Below are positions 1-10,560 of a stretch of DNA of 64,000 nt, one piece after another (position 1 is the first letter of the stretch; every line of letters starts with the position of its first letter). The position numbers and the translations under genes were made by a program. This DNA is from Zygnema cylindricum (taxonomy: Eukaryota; Streptophyta; Zygnematophyceae; Zygnematales; Zygnemataceae), in the NCBI GenBank assembly GCA_037447655.1, contig JBBHKE010003585.1:81871-145870 (forward strand), in the 5' to 3' direction. The notes under the pieces were generated by a model. The model searched no databases, was not told the DNA's origin, and saw only the letters and a program-made list of their open reading frames with translations.

Positions 1-136
1 GGAGGGGGGGGGAGGGGGGGGGAGGGGGAGAGGGAGAGGGAGAGGGGAAAGGGGAGAGGGGAGAGGGGAGAGGGGAGATGATAGTCACCTTGAGTCTTAT
101 CGGAGTTGAGAGAGGGAGAGGAGGGAGAGGAGGTGA
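1..136. repeat. purine-rich simple-sequence tract
   Basis: The window opens inside a G/A-only tract built from GGGGAGAGGG-like units, briefly interrupted near position 80-105. It is one edge of a longer low-complexity region cut by the window. Nothing coding is visible; the polypurine strand could adopt unusual structure. Confidence 0.85.
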
Positions 137-779
137 GTGGAGCTGTTGACTGCTTGCCAGGGCCACTGCTGCAACTTTGCACTTCGTCATAAAATTTAGT
201 GTGGTATTTTTTGTTATTATGATTAGAAAAACGTTAAGTAATTAAATATGTACGTCGTTAAATAAGTAAACAATTAAATAAGTAACATAGAAATAATTTA
301 GTAAAAATAAGTAAGTGTCTGAATAAGTAAGGTTGGTTTGTTACAAAAACATTACAAATTAACAAAAACAACAACAGTTACAGTAATTTTTGATATTTCT
401 TTTGTTTTTATCATTTTTGTTATTACAAAAAATAATTACAAATAAACAATGAAATTAATAACGATTGCAAAAAATGGACAAGTTTAAATTTACAAGAATA
501 ACATTATCAAGTTATAAATATAAAAGCATTAGGTTTCAAACGAAGGTTTTTTTTGTCTTTTACCTTAGAAAGGATAGATTGTAGAGATTATAAGTTTTTG
601 AATTATAAAAATAATAATAATAGAAATAATAATACTCTTATCAGAATTGGAAAATCATAAAGTTACAAAACGACAAAAACACAAAATTCCAAGCTGAACA
701 AATAAAAAAAGAACAGAAAGGAATCAGGAAATTGTGATATTACAAAACTATAAATAACAAAATTATAAGAAAAAAAAAA
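137..779. other. AT-rich stretch without recognisable gene
   Basis: Dominated by A/T runs and short AAATAAGTAA-like and ATAATAATA repeats. I see no ORF of meaningful length, no LTR termini and no tRNA. It looks like ordinary AT-rich plant intergenic DNA. Confidence 0.6.
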
Positions 780-1042
780 AATCTTCCCCGCAAGTCACCT
801 CTGTATTTCTTGAATCTCCTTCTTTCCATCTCCCTCTCCCTCTTTCCCTCTCTCCCTCTCTTCCTTCACTGAAATACATCCTGCCATTCAAATCTTTGCC
901 CTTTTTTTTCCTCTCTCCCTTTCCCTCCGTCTCCCTCCCTCTCTCTCCCTCTCGTTTTCTCTCTACATATCTCACCCTCTCTCTCCCTCTCGCTCTGTCT
1001 CTCCACCTCTCTCTCCCTCTCTCTTTCTCTCTCCCCTGTTGT
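780..1042. repeat. CT-rich microsatellite-like tract
   Basis: Imperfect (CTCTCC)n and (CTCTCT)n with a short unique interruption around 868-895. The long frames here on both strands are artefacts of the repeat, encoding only Ser/Leu/Pro or Arg/Glu/Gly runs. Confidence 0.85.
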
Positions 1043-2107
1043 CTGCACGGTAATCTGAAACTGGTACACCGCGCATCGTTATTAGTGTCAACAACTCTAA
1101 TTTGGGTTCTTAAAATCTTGATATTTTTCCAAAAATAGTATACGTGATTTTATTTTTTCCTTAACTTTAATTGAGGTTCCGTACAGAATAGCGTCAAGAC
1201 CGAAAGTACGGCTTTATACAATTAGTGTGGTGTACGGATGATGTCAGACCGTACATATATGTACCTTTTTACTTGAAATTATAAAAAATAAATTATAAAT
1301 TATACTCGCATGCATATGAACGTGCGCTGAAAAATGGGTTCAGTCTCGTCGCCAAAAACCTCGTTCGCACACGATCTCCTATAAATGTTCTGCAGTGTGA
1401 ACGCCAAATATGTTTGCATGTGGGAAGTCATGATCTTACAGTTAAAGAAGTGAACTGTTTTTATTTTACACGTCCACGTAAAACGTCTTGAAACTGCGTA
1501 CTCTTACTTCATGTGAACTTTTCCGGTTCAGTTTATATAAACACTATAACATGTATTTTGTCCAATTAGAGTCAATATGTACTCTATTTCGGTGCAACGA
1601 ACGAATATAGCGTAAATGTTTATTCTAATATGGTGTTTATATGTCATTTCACTCCCAATTATAATTAATGTATACGTTAATAAGGGGTCGAAGCGACAAT
1701 GGACCACATATTACAGTGAATGAATTAAAATAAATAGAATAAAAATACAACATTTGGCGTTGATGATATTTGGGACGGGTTAACGCCAAATGCGGACAAT
1801 CCACAGAAAAATGGATCCCTTATTCAACGAATCTTATCCATCCATTTATTTTTTGTTTTTTTAGGGATCTAACGCTGCGCCGTCATTTTGGCAAACAAAC
1901 GGATCTCATTCGTTTCATGAAGAAGCAGGCGAAAATACCGCCGCCACCTTCGTTTCATTTCCATGGATTCGAGGTCACATGTGGCGGCTACTTCTCCCAC
2001 TGCATATGGCGAGTCACTCCATTTACCTCTTCATTGCCTCCGCCCCTCTTTCACGCTCCCTTTTCTCTCGAATCTATCCATGCTGACCTCCATGTTTTTT
2101 TATTAAG
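1043..2107. other. unassigned intergenic DNA
   Basis: Mixed-composition DNA without a gene I can support. A plus-strand frame from 1770 to 2300 exists, but its second half is pyrimidine repeat and its first half matches no family I recognise. GGCGTT...AACGCC around 1756-1786 is a weak inverted repeat. Confidence 0.4.
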
Positions 2108-2385
2108 GGTTTCTAAAATGTGCTCTCTCACCTTTATGCCCTCTCCCTCTACCTCTCTCTCATACTTCCAATCTATCTCTATTCCCACTCTCTTTCCCTC
2201 TCTCTTTCTCTCCCTTCTCTCTCTCTCTTACAAACTCCTTTTCCCTCTCTTTCTCCCTCTCTCTCTCCCTCTCCCTTTCACTCTCCTTCTCACCCTCTAG
2301 ATTTGTCGCACTATCTCTATCCTCTCCTCTCCATCTTCCTACTCTCCCGATCTGTCGCCATCTCTCTCTCTTTTATTTTGTAACT
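2108..2385. repeat. CT-rich low-complexity tract
   Basis: Imperfect CTCTCCCTCT repeats. Overlapping frames read only as low-complexity Ser/Leu/Pro peptides, so no gene is called. Confidence 0.8.
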
Positions 2386-2460
2386 ATATCTTCATACTAT
2401 TATGTTTTTTAGGGTCATTGAATCTCTCGTTTTTATATTGTGAGTTTTTCTCTCCCTTAT

Positions 2461-2562
2461 GGTAATCGGCGACGAGGTTGTATCGTCGCTGAATGGAATG
2501 TATTACTATACTTTCATTCAACGACAGTAACGCGTCGTCGCTGAATGTCTATTTATTTTTCC
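2461..2562. repeat. diverged repeat copy 1 with GCGACGA/TCGTCGC hairpin
   Basis: Begins GGTAAT, then GCGACGAGGTTGTATCGTCGC at about 2469-2489, whose ends are inverted repeats, followed by GAATGGAATG and a second CGTCGTCGCTGAATG motif. The same order of words recurs at 3564-3660. TCGTCGC/GCGACGA repeats are often seen in subterminal regions of plant CACTA-type DNA transposons, but no matching terminal inverted repeats were found. Confidence 0.5.
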
Positions 2563-2564
2563 GT

Positions 2565-2925
2565 CCTCTTCTACCTATCCTATCGTTTTTTTCCTTTTTC
2601 CCACTCCCCCTCTCCCATTCCCTCTCCCCTTCCCTTGATCTAGTGTTATCTCTACCTTTCTCTTCCCACTCCCTTATCTACTCTCTCTCACTCCCTCTCG
2701 CTTTCCTTTATTTTCTATATGCCTCATTACTTTCCTCTCTCTCTCCCATTCCCTCTCCCCATCCCTTAATCTGCAACTATCTCTCCCACCCACATTCCTT
2801 TTTTTTCACTCTCACTCTCCCTCTCACTTTCTTCATCTGCCGCACTACCTCTTTCCCCCTCTCCCTCTCCCTTACCCTCTCCCTTTTCCTCACCTTTCCC
2901 CTCTCCCTCTCCCGTGAACCTCGCC
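2565..2925. repeat. CT-rich low-complexity tract
   Basis: A long imperfect CTCTCCC/CTTTCC tract lying between the two diverged repeat copies. The frames on both strands are repeat artefacts. Confidence 0.8.
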
Positions 2926-2995
2926 ATTACAATTACACGTTTTGACATTAATTTTTTAAACTAACTTTGTTGTTGTATTTTTTTCTTTGTTGTAG

Positions 2996-3087
2996 GCTCG
3001 GAAATTCATTGAGGCAGTTGATTGCGATGGAGGAACAAATGCATGGATGGTGGACATGTCTTCGACTCTTCTTTACTGCATTTAGTA
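2996..3087 (+). other. possible terminal exon fragment (weak)
   Basis: A good-looking 3' splice site (pyrimidine-rich TTTTTTTCTTTGTTGTAG) is followed by 29 sense codons and then TAG. The encoded peptide has balanced composition, unlike the CT repeats around it. I recognise no family and found no upstream exon, so this may be chance; it is recorded because it is the only non-repetitive coding-like piece before 4.3 kb. Confidence 0.15.
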
Positions 3088-3099
3088 TTAGGTCTTCCA

Positions 3100-3563
3100 A
3101 ACAAATTTGTTCATAGCTTATAAAATATTATTATATTATCATAGTTTACACAGGATAATTCTCAAGTGTGATGTACATTTCGTTAATGTAGACTAATATT
3201 TTATTTTTATTTGAAAATACGTATTGGGTAGTACATATTATAGTTTTTTTATGGTGTACCTCATTGTCATTCTTAGGGGAAAAAGATTGAATTTATATCC
3301 AAGTGTATTTTTGAATATTTTTTAAAATTGTAAATCAATTTCACTTTGTTGCAATGACGGGTGCTATGATTTTATTGCTCTATGTTTTGTAAATGATAAA
3401 CGATACATGCCATGAAGTGTGTGAACACCCATAACTATTTTGGTTGACAAACGTCTGATTATCCTCTCTCGCTATTTTATTTACAGTTGTCATCTTTTTT
3501 TCATTTTATTATATATTTTATCTTTGTCATTCTCTCTTTTTACCGTCTATCTGTCTCCCTAAA
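3100..3563. other. AT-rich intergenic DNA
   Basis: AT-rich DNA with no ORF, LTR or RNA gene that I can support. Confidence 0.5.
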
Positions 3564-3660
3564 GGTAATTAGCGACGAGACTGTCTCGTCGCTGGATGGT
3601 ATGTGTTACTTTTCTGACAGTCAACCACGATAACGTCTCGTCGCTCAATGGCATGTTTGA
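3564..3660. repeat. diverged repeat copy 2 with perfect 11-bp hairpin
   Basis: AGCGACGAGAC at 3571-3581 and GTCTCGTCGCT at 3583-3593 are perfect reverse complements separated by one base. The flanking words (GGTAAT before, GATGGTATG after, then another CTCGTCGCTCAATGG) match copy 1 at 2461. A third, weaker motif (TCGCTGAATGG, GTCGTCGATGAATTGG) lies at about 4000-4060. Confidence 0.55.
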
Positions 3661-4331
3661 CTTTTTCACCATTCAGCACCGACATTGTGTCAACACAAGA
3701 TGTCGGGATCCATTACTCCATCACATTATTATTTGTCCTCTAATTTTCATCTACGTTTACTTTTGAACTTAATCATAACAACCAACCATCTTGCCCTCAT
3801 ATTATCCAACTTGTGTTTTTATGTTTCACATTTTTTATTTTTCATTGTCAATTTTCCTATTCGTCTGTGTCCCATTAATTTTATATATTTATGATCCTTT
3901 CCACCACATTTTCTCGCTATTTCATATCATTGTCTGTCTTATTGTTGTTGTCTTTATGTCATACTATAATATCTACCATCAAACAACAATGCTTTGTTTT
4001 CGCTGAATGGTTTATTTCACATTCGGCCAAAGGGCGACCACAATGTGTCGTCGATGAATTGGAGCATGATACTCCAAACATAGATACGAATATACACAGT
4101 CACTACAAATACATTTCATCCACATTTTGGGCCATTCACGTATTCTAACCAATATGAAAACAAAAAATGAAAGAGGGATATATAATATTCAACGTCAAAG
4201 AAACACATACAATGTATACTCCATACTGAAATAAAATAAAAGTAAATGTATAAACCTATCAATAAAAAACTAAAAAAATCAAAAAAAAAATCCACACTAT
4301 TAGTCAAAAGTTATGCAAACGGCACATTATC
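3661..4331. other. AT-rich intergenic DNA with low-complexity frames
   Basis: No recognised gene. Short plus-strand frames at 3685-4148 encode hydrophobic low-complexity peptides in AT-rich DNA and look accidental. The last 300 bases lead into the degenerate minus-strand ORF. Confidence 0.45.
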
Positions 4332-4693
4332 CATTATACCACCACTCCTAATTAAACCACCTCTCTAAAAAGTGCCTCATAATAATTGTTTTCCTCTAAG
4401 TCTTCGTCATGACTGGCTTCATCCTCTTGAATGTCGGACTCTCGAAGGAGTTAGAGTACATCCCGTGCAGGAACCGAAGGAGGTGGCACCTCGTCGCCAT
4501 CCAAATGATTTCACCATTTCATTATTATGAATTGCAACTTTTGCGTAAGCATGCTCTCCTCCCATTTGCCATCATTTATTGACAATCCACATTCGATCAT
4601 CGCCTTTCGTGCATATCCCATGCCATTTTTGTTCTTCATTTCGTTCACCTCTCGTATCGAATCGCGTGCCAACTTTAAGAAAAAAGCTTTCCC
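4332..4693 (-). pseudogene. decayed ORF of unknown family, truncated by LTR-A
   Basis: Read on the minus strand, one frame runs from the LTR-A junction at 4693 to a stop at about 4332, interrupted by only two stops (near 4507 and 4435). The first part is basic and looks like a folded domain (KLARDSIREVN, ARKAMIECG). The end is a short Pro-rich turn followed by an acidic tail rich in Asp and Glu. I do not recognise the family; a host gene tail or a DNA-transposon protein are both possible. The N-terminal side is missing because LTR-A begins exactly there. Balanced composition and frame persistence across the stops argue for a real but dead coding sequence. Confidence 0.4.
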
Positions 4694-5613
4694 TGTTGTT
4701 TTGAAAGCTGTAGTCCTCACTAAGCCTCCTATGTGAGGGGAGTGTCTTCTAGGTACTTGGTTTATTTTGTGGAAGCCTCGTTCAATATGTACCAGAATTA
4801 GTGTGACAGTTAACAGCGAGAGAGTACACTGTGTATCACATTAGAGGGACACGCGTCAGCAAACTGAGATGAGACACTCCGTTAGACTCGGTTCTACGAC
4901 TCAGATTCACCGGAAGACCGAGGTGTTACACAAAGTTTCATCTTGGATGAAACTTCTGAAAGATGGACGGCGCAGATTTGCTACTGACGGACGTTGATTA
5001 ACCGTGACCACGTCTATGATTATTCGACGTGTTTTCTAGATTACGGTGTGACGTAACATATCCTTGTTTTGTACATAGGCGTGTTTTTGTTTGATTAAGC
5101 ACTCAATTCAGATTCATTCTGTATGACATACCTTGACATATTGAGGTATCCTCCTTAGCTCAGGTAGATATTATGGATGCATGGTTGATATGCCTTCTTA
5201 CCTTGGTTAGGTTAGTGAGTGGGTATTAGCTTTCAGAAGGTTAGCGCTTTTAGGTATAAGAGTAGGACTTAACCATTTCAGAAGTTAGAAACTTGTTGTA
5301 TCAAATTATGCTTTAGCATTTTGATATCTTTGACTAAGAGTATTTCTCAAATCTGTCTGCAGATTTTTGTGTAAATTTGCACCTGTGTTCGTCTTTTTAT
5401 TCTCTGTATTGTGGCAGATTTGTAGGCCATTTGGTTGCCTAAATTGTCTTTGGCTTTGTTCCAAAGTTGTATGTTTTTCTGATCATCTGTGAGAGCTTCT
5501 TGCTTGTTTTAATTCTGTGATGACTACTTGTGAATCATCTTCATCTTCAGTGGGTGTAGTATCCACAGAACAACATCTTCATCTTCAGTGGGTGTAGTAT
5601 CCACAGAACAACA
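4694..5613 (+). repeat. LTR-A (family 1)
   Basis: 920-bp LTR starting TGTTGTTTTG and ending AGAACAACA, followed directly by the PBS. It carries a perfect 10-bp hairpin AAGTTTCATC-TTG-GATGAAACTT at 4933-4955 that is also present in LTR-B and LTR-C. The gag start codon lies inside it at 5520. It is longer than its sisters because of a 38-bp tandem duplication at its end. Confidence 0.92.
5536..5611 (+). repeat. 38-bp tandem duplication at the end of LTR-A
   Basis: Units 5536-5573 and 5574-5611 are identical (CATCTTCATCTTCAG...CAGAACAA). LTR-B and LTR-C have a single copy. Because gag starts upstream at 5520, the 38-bp insertion, not a multiple of three, shifts the gag frame. Confidence 0.92.
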
Positions 5614-5628
5614 GGTTACAGGCCCGCC
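5614..5628 (+). other. primer-binding site of element A
   Basis: GGTTACAGGCCCGCC directly follows the LTR terminal CA. It differs at a few positions from GGTTATGGGCCCACC, the complement of the plant initiator tRNA-Met anticodon arm, which is exact in elements G and J. Confidence 0.8.
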
Positions 5629-6459
5629 CTCACGAAACCAGTTTTTGATGGAAAGAAATACCTTTATTGGTCTGATTTGGTTGAGTCCTATTTTACTCAA
5701 GTTAAACTGTTTGATGTAGTTGATGGTAGTCTTGCTGAAACTGATGCATCATATGGTGGGAAAAATCAGCAGGCTTTGCATCTCTTAAAGTTAATGATTT
5801 CAGAGGATTTGCTTATGTCACATATTAAGATGAAAAAGGCGTCAGAAATTTGGACTTCACTGAAAACCATCTACCTAAAAGCTAATGCTCAGCATGAGAT
5901 TATTACAGCTGGAAACATTTGGGACTATAGGTATACTGGTGGTAGTATGGCAGAATACTGTAATGGACTTCGGCTTTTACTAACAGAGAATGCATGTTCA
6001 GGGGGGAACTTCTCCCCTTACCATCAGGCTATGATTCTTATGCGAGGACTTTCTGAAGAATATAAAGGAGCCTCAGCAAATTTAAAAAAATTGGATAAGT
6101 CAATCTGGAATCTAGCAACAGCTATAGAACTAGTGCTAGAGGAAGAGTCAACATTTATAGCTCTTAATCAAGGAAAGTCTTCTGTAGCTTTTAATGTTTA
6201 GTATCAAGGAAACATATCTTAGGGTTATCAAGGTTTTCAATCTTACAACAAGTTTTTCTATTGTTACAGTCAAGGACATTTGTACAAACAATGTCCTAAG
6301 TTTCTCAAAGCTTGTGAGACAGGTGTTTTCAGAAATTGATGGAGGCCAAAAGGGATCTACACACCACAAAGGCCACCTTTTACAGCACCACCACCCCCTT
6401 TCAAAACTGAGGCATTTTCAGCTGACACACCGCATCCGGAGTCGGTCAACAAGGAAAAT

Positions 6460-6840
6460 GTGCCCGATGTTGTCAGTTTTCCAAAAACTGACGACAAACT
6501 GTTCTTCGCTCTTGCGAAACTGATAGAGGGAGACAAAGACCACGGATGGATCATGGACTCCGGAAGCTCTTCTCATATGTGCTCGAACAAGGCCTCTTTC
6601 ACAAATCTGCAACCTATCCCCACTAGACAGATTTATTATGTTTGTGGTGCCACAGTTGAAGCAAAAGCCCAAGGGACTGTCATCCTTATGTGTGAGATAG
6701 ATGGCAAGGCAGTTTCTAGAACTCTCTATGATATGCTGTATGTCCCTCAGTCTAAAAAGAATTTGTTTTCTACATCAGTTGCAGAAAGTAGAGGCTGTGA
6801 AATACTTGAGAAGCAAGGAAAAAAAATAGTCAACAAATAA
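6460..6840 (+). pseudogene. protease domain of element A
   Basis: The frame contains WIMDSGSSSHMC, the aspartic protease active site (D-S-G) of copia polyproteins, about 30 residues in. The downstream part continues with the usual LYDMLYVPQSKKNLFS strand. The domain matures Gag-Pol in the particle. The frame ends in a TAA at 6838 just before the pre-integrase region, cutting it from integrase. Sequence from about 6590 on is almost identical to element B. Confidence 0.88.
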
Positions 6841-6855
6841 GGAAGGGTAGCTGTA

Positions 6856-7991
6856 ATGGGAACTAGCGGCTGTAACAACTTGTACCGGATGGACCTGGTG
6901 AATACAACTTCCTTTGCTTACTGTAGTGTCTTATCTGATAATGTTTTGTGGCATAAAAGATTGGGTCATGTTCATAATGACTTGCTCGAAAAGATGGTAA
7001 AGAATGATATGGTAGAAGGAGTTAAATTTGGTCTGCAACAGTCAAATATTTGTGATGGCTGTGCTCTGGGGAAGCTTCATAAACTTCCTTTACCTCAAAC
7101 CGCAGATTTTAGAGCAACTAATCTCTTGGAGCTTATCCATTCAGATGTGTGGGGACCCTCCAAAATACCATCTCTAGCTGGGAGCAAATACTTTGTTACA
7201 TTCACAGATGACTTTTGCAGATTCAGCCGGATCTATTTTATGAAGGAGAAAAATGAGGTCTTCACCCACTTTCAACATTTTCGGATCTGGGCAGAAAAGC
7301 TTCACGGAAGATCAATTCTTTCTCTAAGATCTGATAATGGAGGTGAATATACTTCTAATGAATTTGCTGCTTATTTAAAAGAAAATGGTATCTCTCATCA
7401 GTTTAATGTTCCATATACTTCTGAACAGAATGGAGTTTCAGAAAGGTTGAATAGAACTCTAACTGAGAGTGTTAAATCTATGATGACTGATAAAAGAGTA
7501 GATATCAAATTTTGGGCTGAAGCTTATCAGATTGCAACATATATTAGGAACATATTAGAAACTAGATCTGTCCAAGGAAAAACACTTTATGAAGTATGGA
7601 CAGGTAGAAAACCAGATGTTAGTCACTTCAGAGTGTTTGGTAGTAAATGCTTTGTACGAGATAATTTACCAACTGGAAACTAAGCCCAAAGTCCAAACCT
7701 GGAATCTTCATGGGATATGATGATGAATCTGTAGGATACAGAGTATATTGTCCTCAGAAACATACCATTCACATTGCCAGAAATATTCTGGTGAAAGATG
7801 AGAGTGAATCTATAGATGTATTTAATATGGATGAAAGTGAGAAGAAAGAAAAACTGCAGGAATATGTCATTTTGGATCAGATCCCGTTTCAGTCATCTAC
7901 AACTTCAACTTATTTTTCTCATGGAGTGCAAAATACTGGAATACCTTCACCAACTGAACAGCAAAGAACAGCTGACACTAATCTTTCTTGA
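6856..7991 (+). pseudogene. integrase of element A
   Basis: The 275-residue frame 6856-7683 holds the GAG-pre-integrase/zinc module (H33, H38, C66, C69) and the catalytic core with all three acidic residues: D97 in HSDVWGP, D160 in RSDNGGEY and E196 in SERLNRT. The C-terminal part (GYDDESVGYRVY, NILVKDESESIDVFN) continues in another frame at 7710-7991 after a one-base shift at about 7680. The core is catalytically complete as a sequence, but the polyprotein is broken on both sides. The enzyme would insert cDNA into the host chromosome. Confidence 0.92.
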
Positions 7992-8149
7992 CCCCAAAAT
8001 CGAAGTCGGGACCCAACAGTTACAACCTCAGATTTTCCGAGGGGAAGAAGACAAAGTTCTCGCTTGAGGGGAGAACATGTTCAATATATTTTTTCTGCAA
8101 GCACCAGGTAGCCTCTTATCATTCGGGAAGCATTTTTTGTTTCCGAAAA

Positions 8150-8782
8150 AAATCACTGGATAGCAGCTGCAAATGATGAGATGAAATCGATTATGGAAGC
8201 TCAAACGTGGGAGCTTGTGGAGCTTCCACCTGATCGGAAAGCCATTGGCTGCAAGTGGGTCTTCAAAGTGAAGCTCAACCCATACAACACTATTGAAAGG
8301 TATAAAGCTCGTCTGGTTGCAAAGGGCTTTAGTCAAAAACTATTGTCAGGTTTCCCACTGTCAGAGTCTTGTTATCTCTAGCTGCAATAGAGAATATGGA
8401 GCTGCATCAAATGGATGTTAAAAATGCTTTCTTGCATAGAGAATTAGAGAAAGTAATTTATATGAAACAACCTGAAGGGTATGCAATAAAAGGAAAGGAA
8501 AATCTAATCTGTAAACTGTTGAAATCACTGTATGGATTAAAACAGGCTCCACGTCAGTGGAATCCGAAATTAGATGAGTTTCTTACCAGTCTAAGTTTCA
8601 CAAGGATCAGCTCAGATCACTCCGTTTACGTCATGGAAGGAGAGGATGGTGTGATCTATGTAGCACTGTATGTAGATGACCTGTTGCTTATTAGTAAGTC
8701 TATAAATGAGATAAATAAGATAAAAGCATCTCTGAATGCCAGGTTTGAAATGACGGATTTTTCTAGGCGAAGTATATCCTAG
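8150..8782 (+). pseudogene. reverse transcriptase of element A
   Basis: Frame 8181-8381 carries the N-terminal RT signature ([33 protein letters not shown]). A deletion of roughly 30-40 bases then removes the usual [12 protein letters not shown] segment. Frame 8369-8782 resumes with LHQMDVKNAFLH, the YGLKQAPRQW box and the catalytic YVDDLLL. A further shift at about 8770 separates it from RNase H. Element B carries exactly the same deletion and shifts, so these predate or were copied during the duplication. Confidence 0.9.
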
Positions 8783-9654
8783 TCATTCAGGTAGAAAGAA
8801 ATAGGAATCAGAAGGTAATTTATCTCACTCAGAGAGAGGCCATTGGAAATGTACTTGAAAGATTTGGCATGGCAGAGGCAAAGGGAAGTGCCACCCCTAT
8901 GGAGTTTAGGCAAAAAGTGGAAGGAAATGAGACACATGGAGGAATGCTGCTCGAGGATGACATTGAACCAAGGGAGTCAGAGTTCACGTCCACAATTCTT
9001 TACAGACAAGTTGTTGGGAGTCTTATCTATTTCATGAACTGCAAGCATCCTGATATTGTAGCGGCAGTTGGAGCTCTGAGTCGAAGCCTTCAGAACCCGA
9101 AAAGATCAGATTGGGAGGCAGCAAAACGAGTTCTCAGATACCTTGCAGGAACACGGGATATCCGACTTTCTCTTGGAGGAGATGAAGTGAAAATTAGCAC
9201 CTTGAGTGATGCAAGTTATGGTGACATGCCAAGTCAACGCTCTTCCACTAGATTCTTTTTGAAGATCGGTGATGCTACTTGCTGCTGGACCAGCAAGCTT
9301 CAAAAGTTGATTGCTCAATCAACCATGGAAGATGAATATATGGCAGCCAACTCAGCTGTTAAAGAACTTGTTTAGGTAAAATCTCTTTTATAAGAACTAA
9401 AATTTATGCAGGTAGGTCCTCAAGTCCTATGGTGTGACAATCAAGCTGCTATTGCTATTGCTACTAATCCAAGTCATCACTTTAAAAGTAAGCATATTGA
9501 TATTAAATTACACTTTGTGAGAGAAAACGTGATGACTAGAATTATGAAGCTTAGCTATTTACCCTATGAGGAAATGCTGGCAGATATGATGACAAAACCC
9601 TTGCCTGCGCCAAAATTAAAATTATGGAGAGAGGCATGTGGTCTTAGTTGCTAG
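8783..9654 (+). pseudogene. RT C-terminus and RNase H of element A
   Basis: From QVERNRNQK and LTQREAIGNVLERF the frame enters the connection (YRQVVGSLIYFMNC) and RNase H. Acidic residues are visible in LSDASYGD, MEDEYMA and CDNQAAIAIA. A TAG at 9373 and a TAA a few codons later interrupt RNase H; the rest resumes at 9406 and ends in ADMMTKPLP...CGLSC and a natural stop at 9652. Trp, usual before the first RNase H Asp, is Leu here. Confidence 0.9.
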
Positions 9655-9661
9655 TACTGTC

Positions 9662-9677
9662 TAAAGCTTTAGAGGAG
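9662..9677 (+). other. polypurine tract of element A
   Basis: TAAAGCTTTAGAGGAG lies between the pol stop codon and the TG of LTR-B. The AGAGGAG end is the expected plus-strand primer. Confidence 0.7.
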
Positions 9678-10560
9678 TGTTGTTTTGAAAGCTTGAGTCC
9701 TCAGTAAGCCTTCTATGTGAGGGGAGTGTCTTCCGGGTACTTGGTTTATTTTGTGGAAGCCTGGTTCCATATGTACCACAATTAGTGTGATAGTGAACAA
9801 CGAGAGAGTACACAGTGTATCACATTAGCGGGACACGCCTCAACAAACTGAGATGAGACACTCCGATAGACTCGGTTTTACGACTCAGATTCACTAAAAG
9901 ACCGAGGTGTCACACAAAGTTTCATCTTGGATGAAACTTCAAAAAGATAGACGGCGGAGATTTGCTACTGAAGCACGCTGATTAACCGGGACCACGTCTA
10001 TGATAATCCGACGTGTTTTGTAGATTACGGTGTGACGTAGCAATATCCCTGTTTTGTACATAGGCGTATTTTTGTTTGATTAAACACTCAGTTTAGATTC
10101 ATTATGTATGACATACCTTGACATATTCAGGTATCCTCCTTAGCTCACGTAGATATTATTGATGCATGGCTGATATGCCTTCTTACCTTGGTTAGGTTAG
10201 TGAGTGGCTATTAGCTTTCAGAAGGTTAGATCTTTTAGGTATAAGAGCAGGACTTAACTATTTCAGAAGTTAGGAACTTGTTGTTCCAAATGATGCTTTA
10301 GCATTTTGATATCTTTGACTGAGAGTATTTCTCATATCTGTTTGCAGATTTCTGTGTAAATTTGCACTTGTGTTCCTCTTTGTAATCCGTGCATTGTGGC
10401 AGATTTGTAGGCCATTTGGTTGCCTAAATTGTCTTTGGCTGTGTTCCAAAGCTGTATGTTTTTCTAATCATCTGTGAGAGCTTCTTGCTTCTTTTAATTC
10501 TGTGATGACTACTCCTGCCTCATTTTCATCTTCAGTGGGTGTAGTATCCACAGAACAACA
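9678..10560 (+). repeat. LTR-B (shared middle LTR, family 1)
   Basis: 883-bp LTR, TGTTGTTTTG...GAACAACA. It serves as 3' LTR of internal A and 5' LTR of internal B. The first 30 bases match LTR-C; scattered substitutions follow. The 10-bp AAGTTTCATC hairpin is conserved. Gag ATG at 10505 lies inside it. Confidence 0.92.

Larger units (their letters stand above)
5520..6459 (+). pseudogene. gag: gag of element A (frameshifted)
   Basis: The capsid-like part is readable from about 5638 to 6202, with the copia Gag signatures YTGGSMAEYC, MILMRGLSEEYKGA and a C-terminal ELVLEEES. The start codon is in the LTR at 5520, but the 38-bp duplication and a one-base loss just after the PBS, relative to element B, break the link to the body. 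A stop at 6199 and further frame changes precede the zinc knuckle near 6259-6300. There the CX2CX4HX4C pattern has lost its first cysteine (Phe in A, Cys in B). Product: non-functional nucleocapsid/capsid precursor. Confidence 0.85.

Noticed and set aside
763-1138. Overlapping ORFs on both strands in the CT tract
   Set aside because: Composition is pure simple repeat; encoded peptides are Ser/Leu/Pro or Arg/Glu/Gly runs with no domain.
2108-2948. Long plus-strand ORFs (such as 2493-2945)
   Set aside because: They exist because CT repeats lack stop codons in several frames; no start context, splice structure or family support.
4101-4118. CACTACAAATACATTTC as a CACTA transposon terminus
   Set aside because: No partner inverted terminus or 3-bp duplication found, and the hairpin repeats lie on the wrong side.
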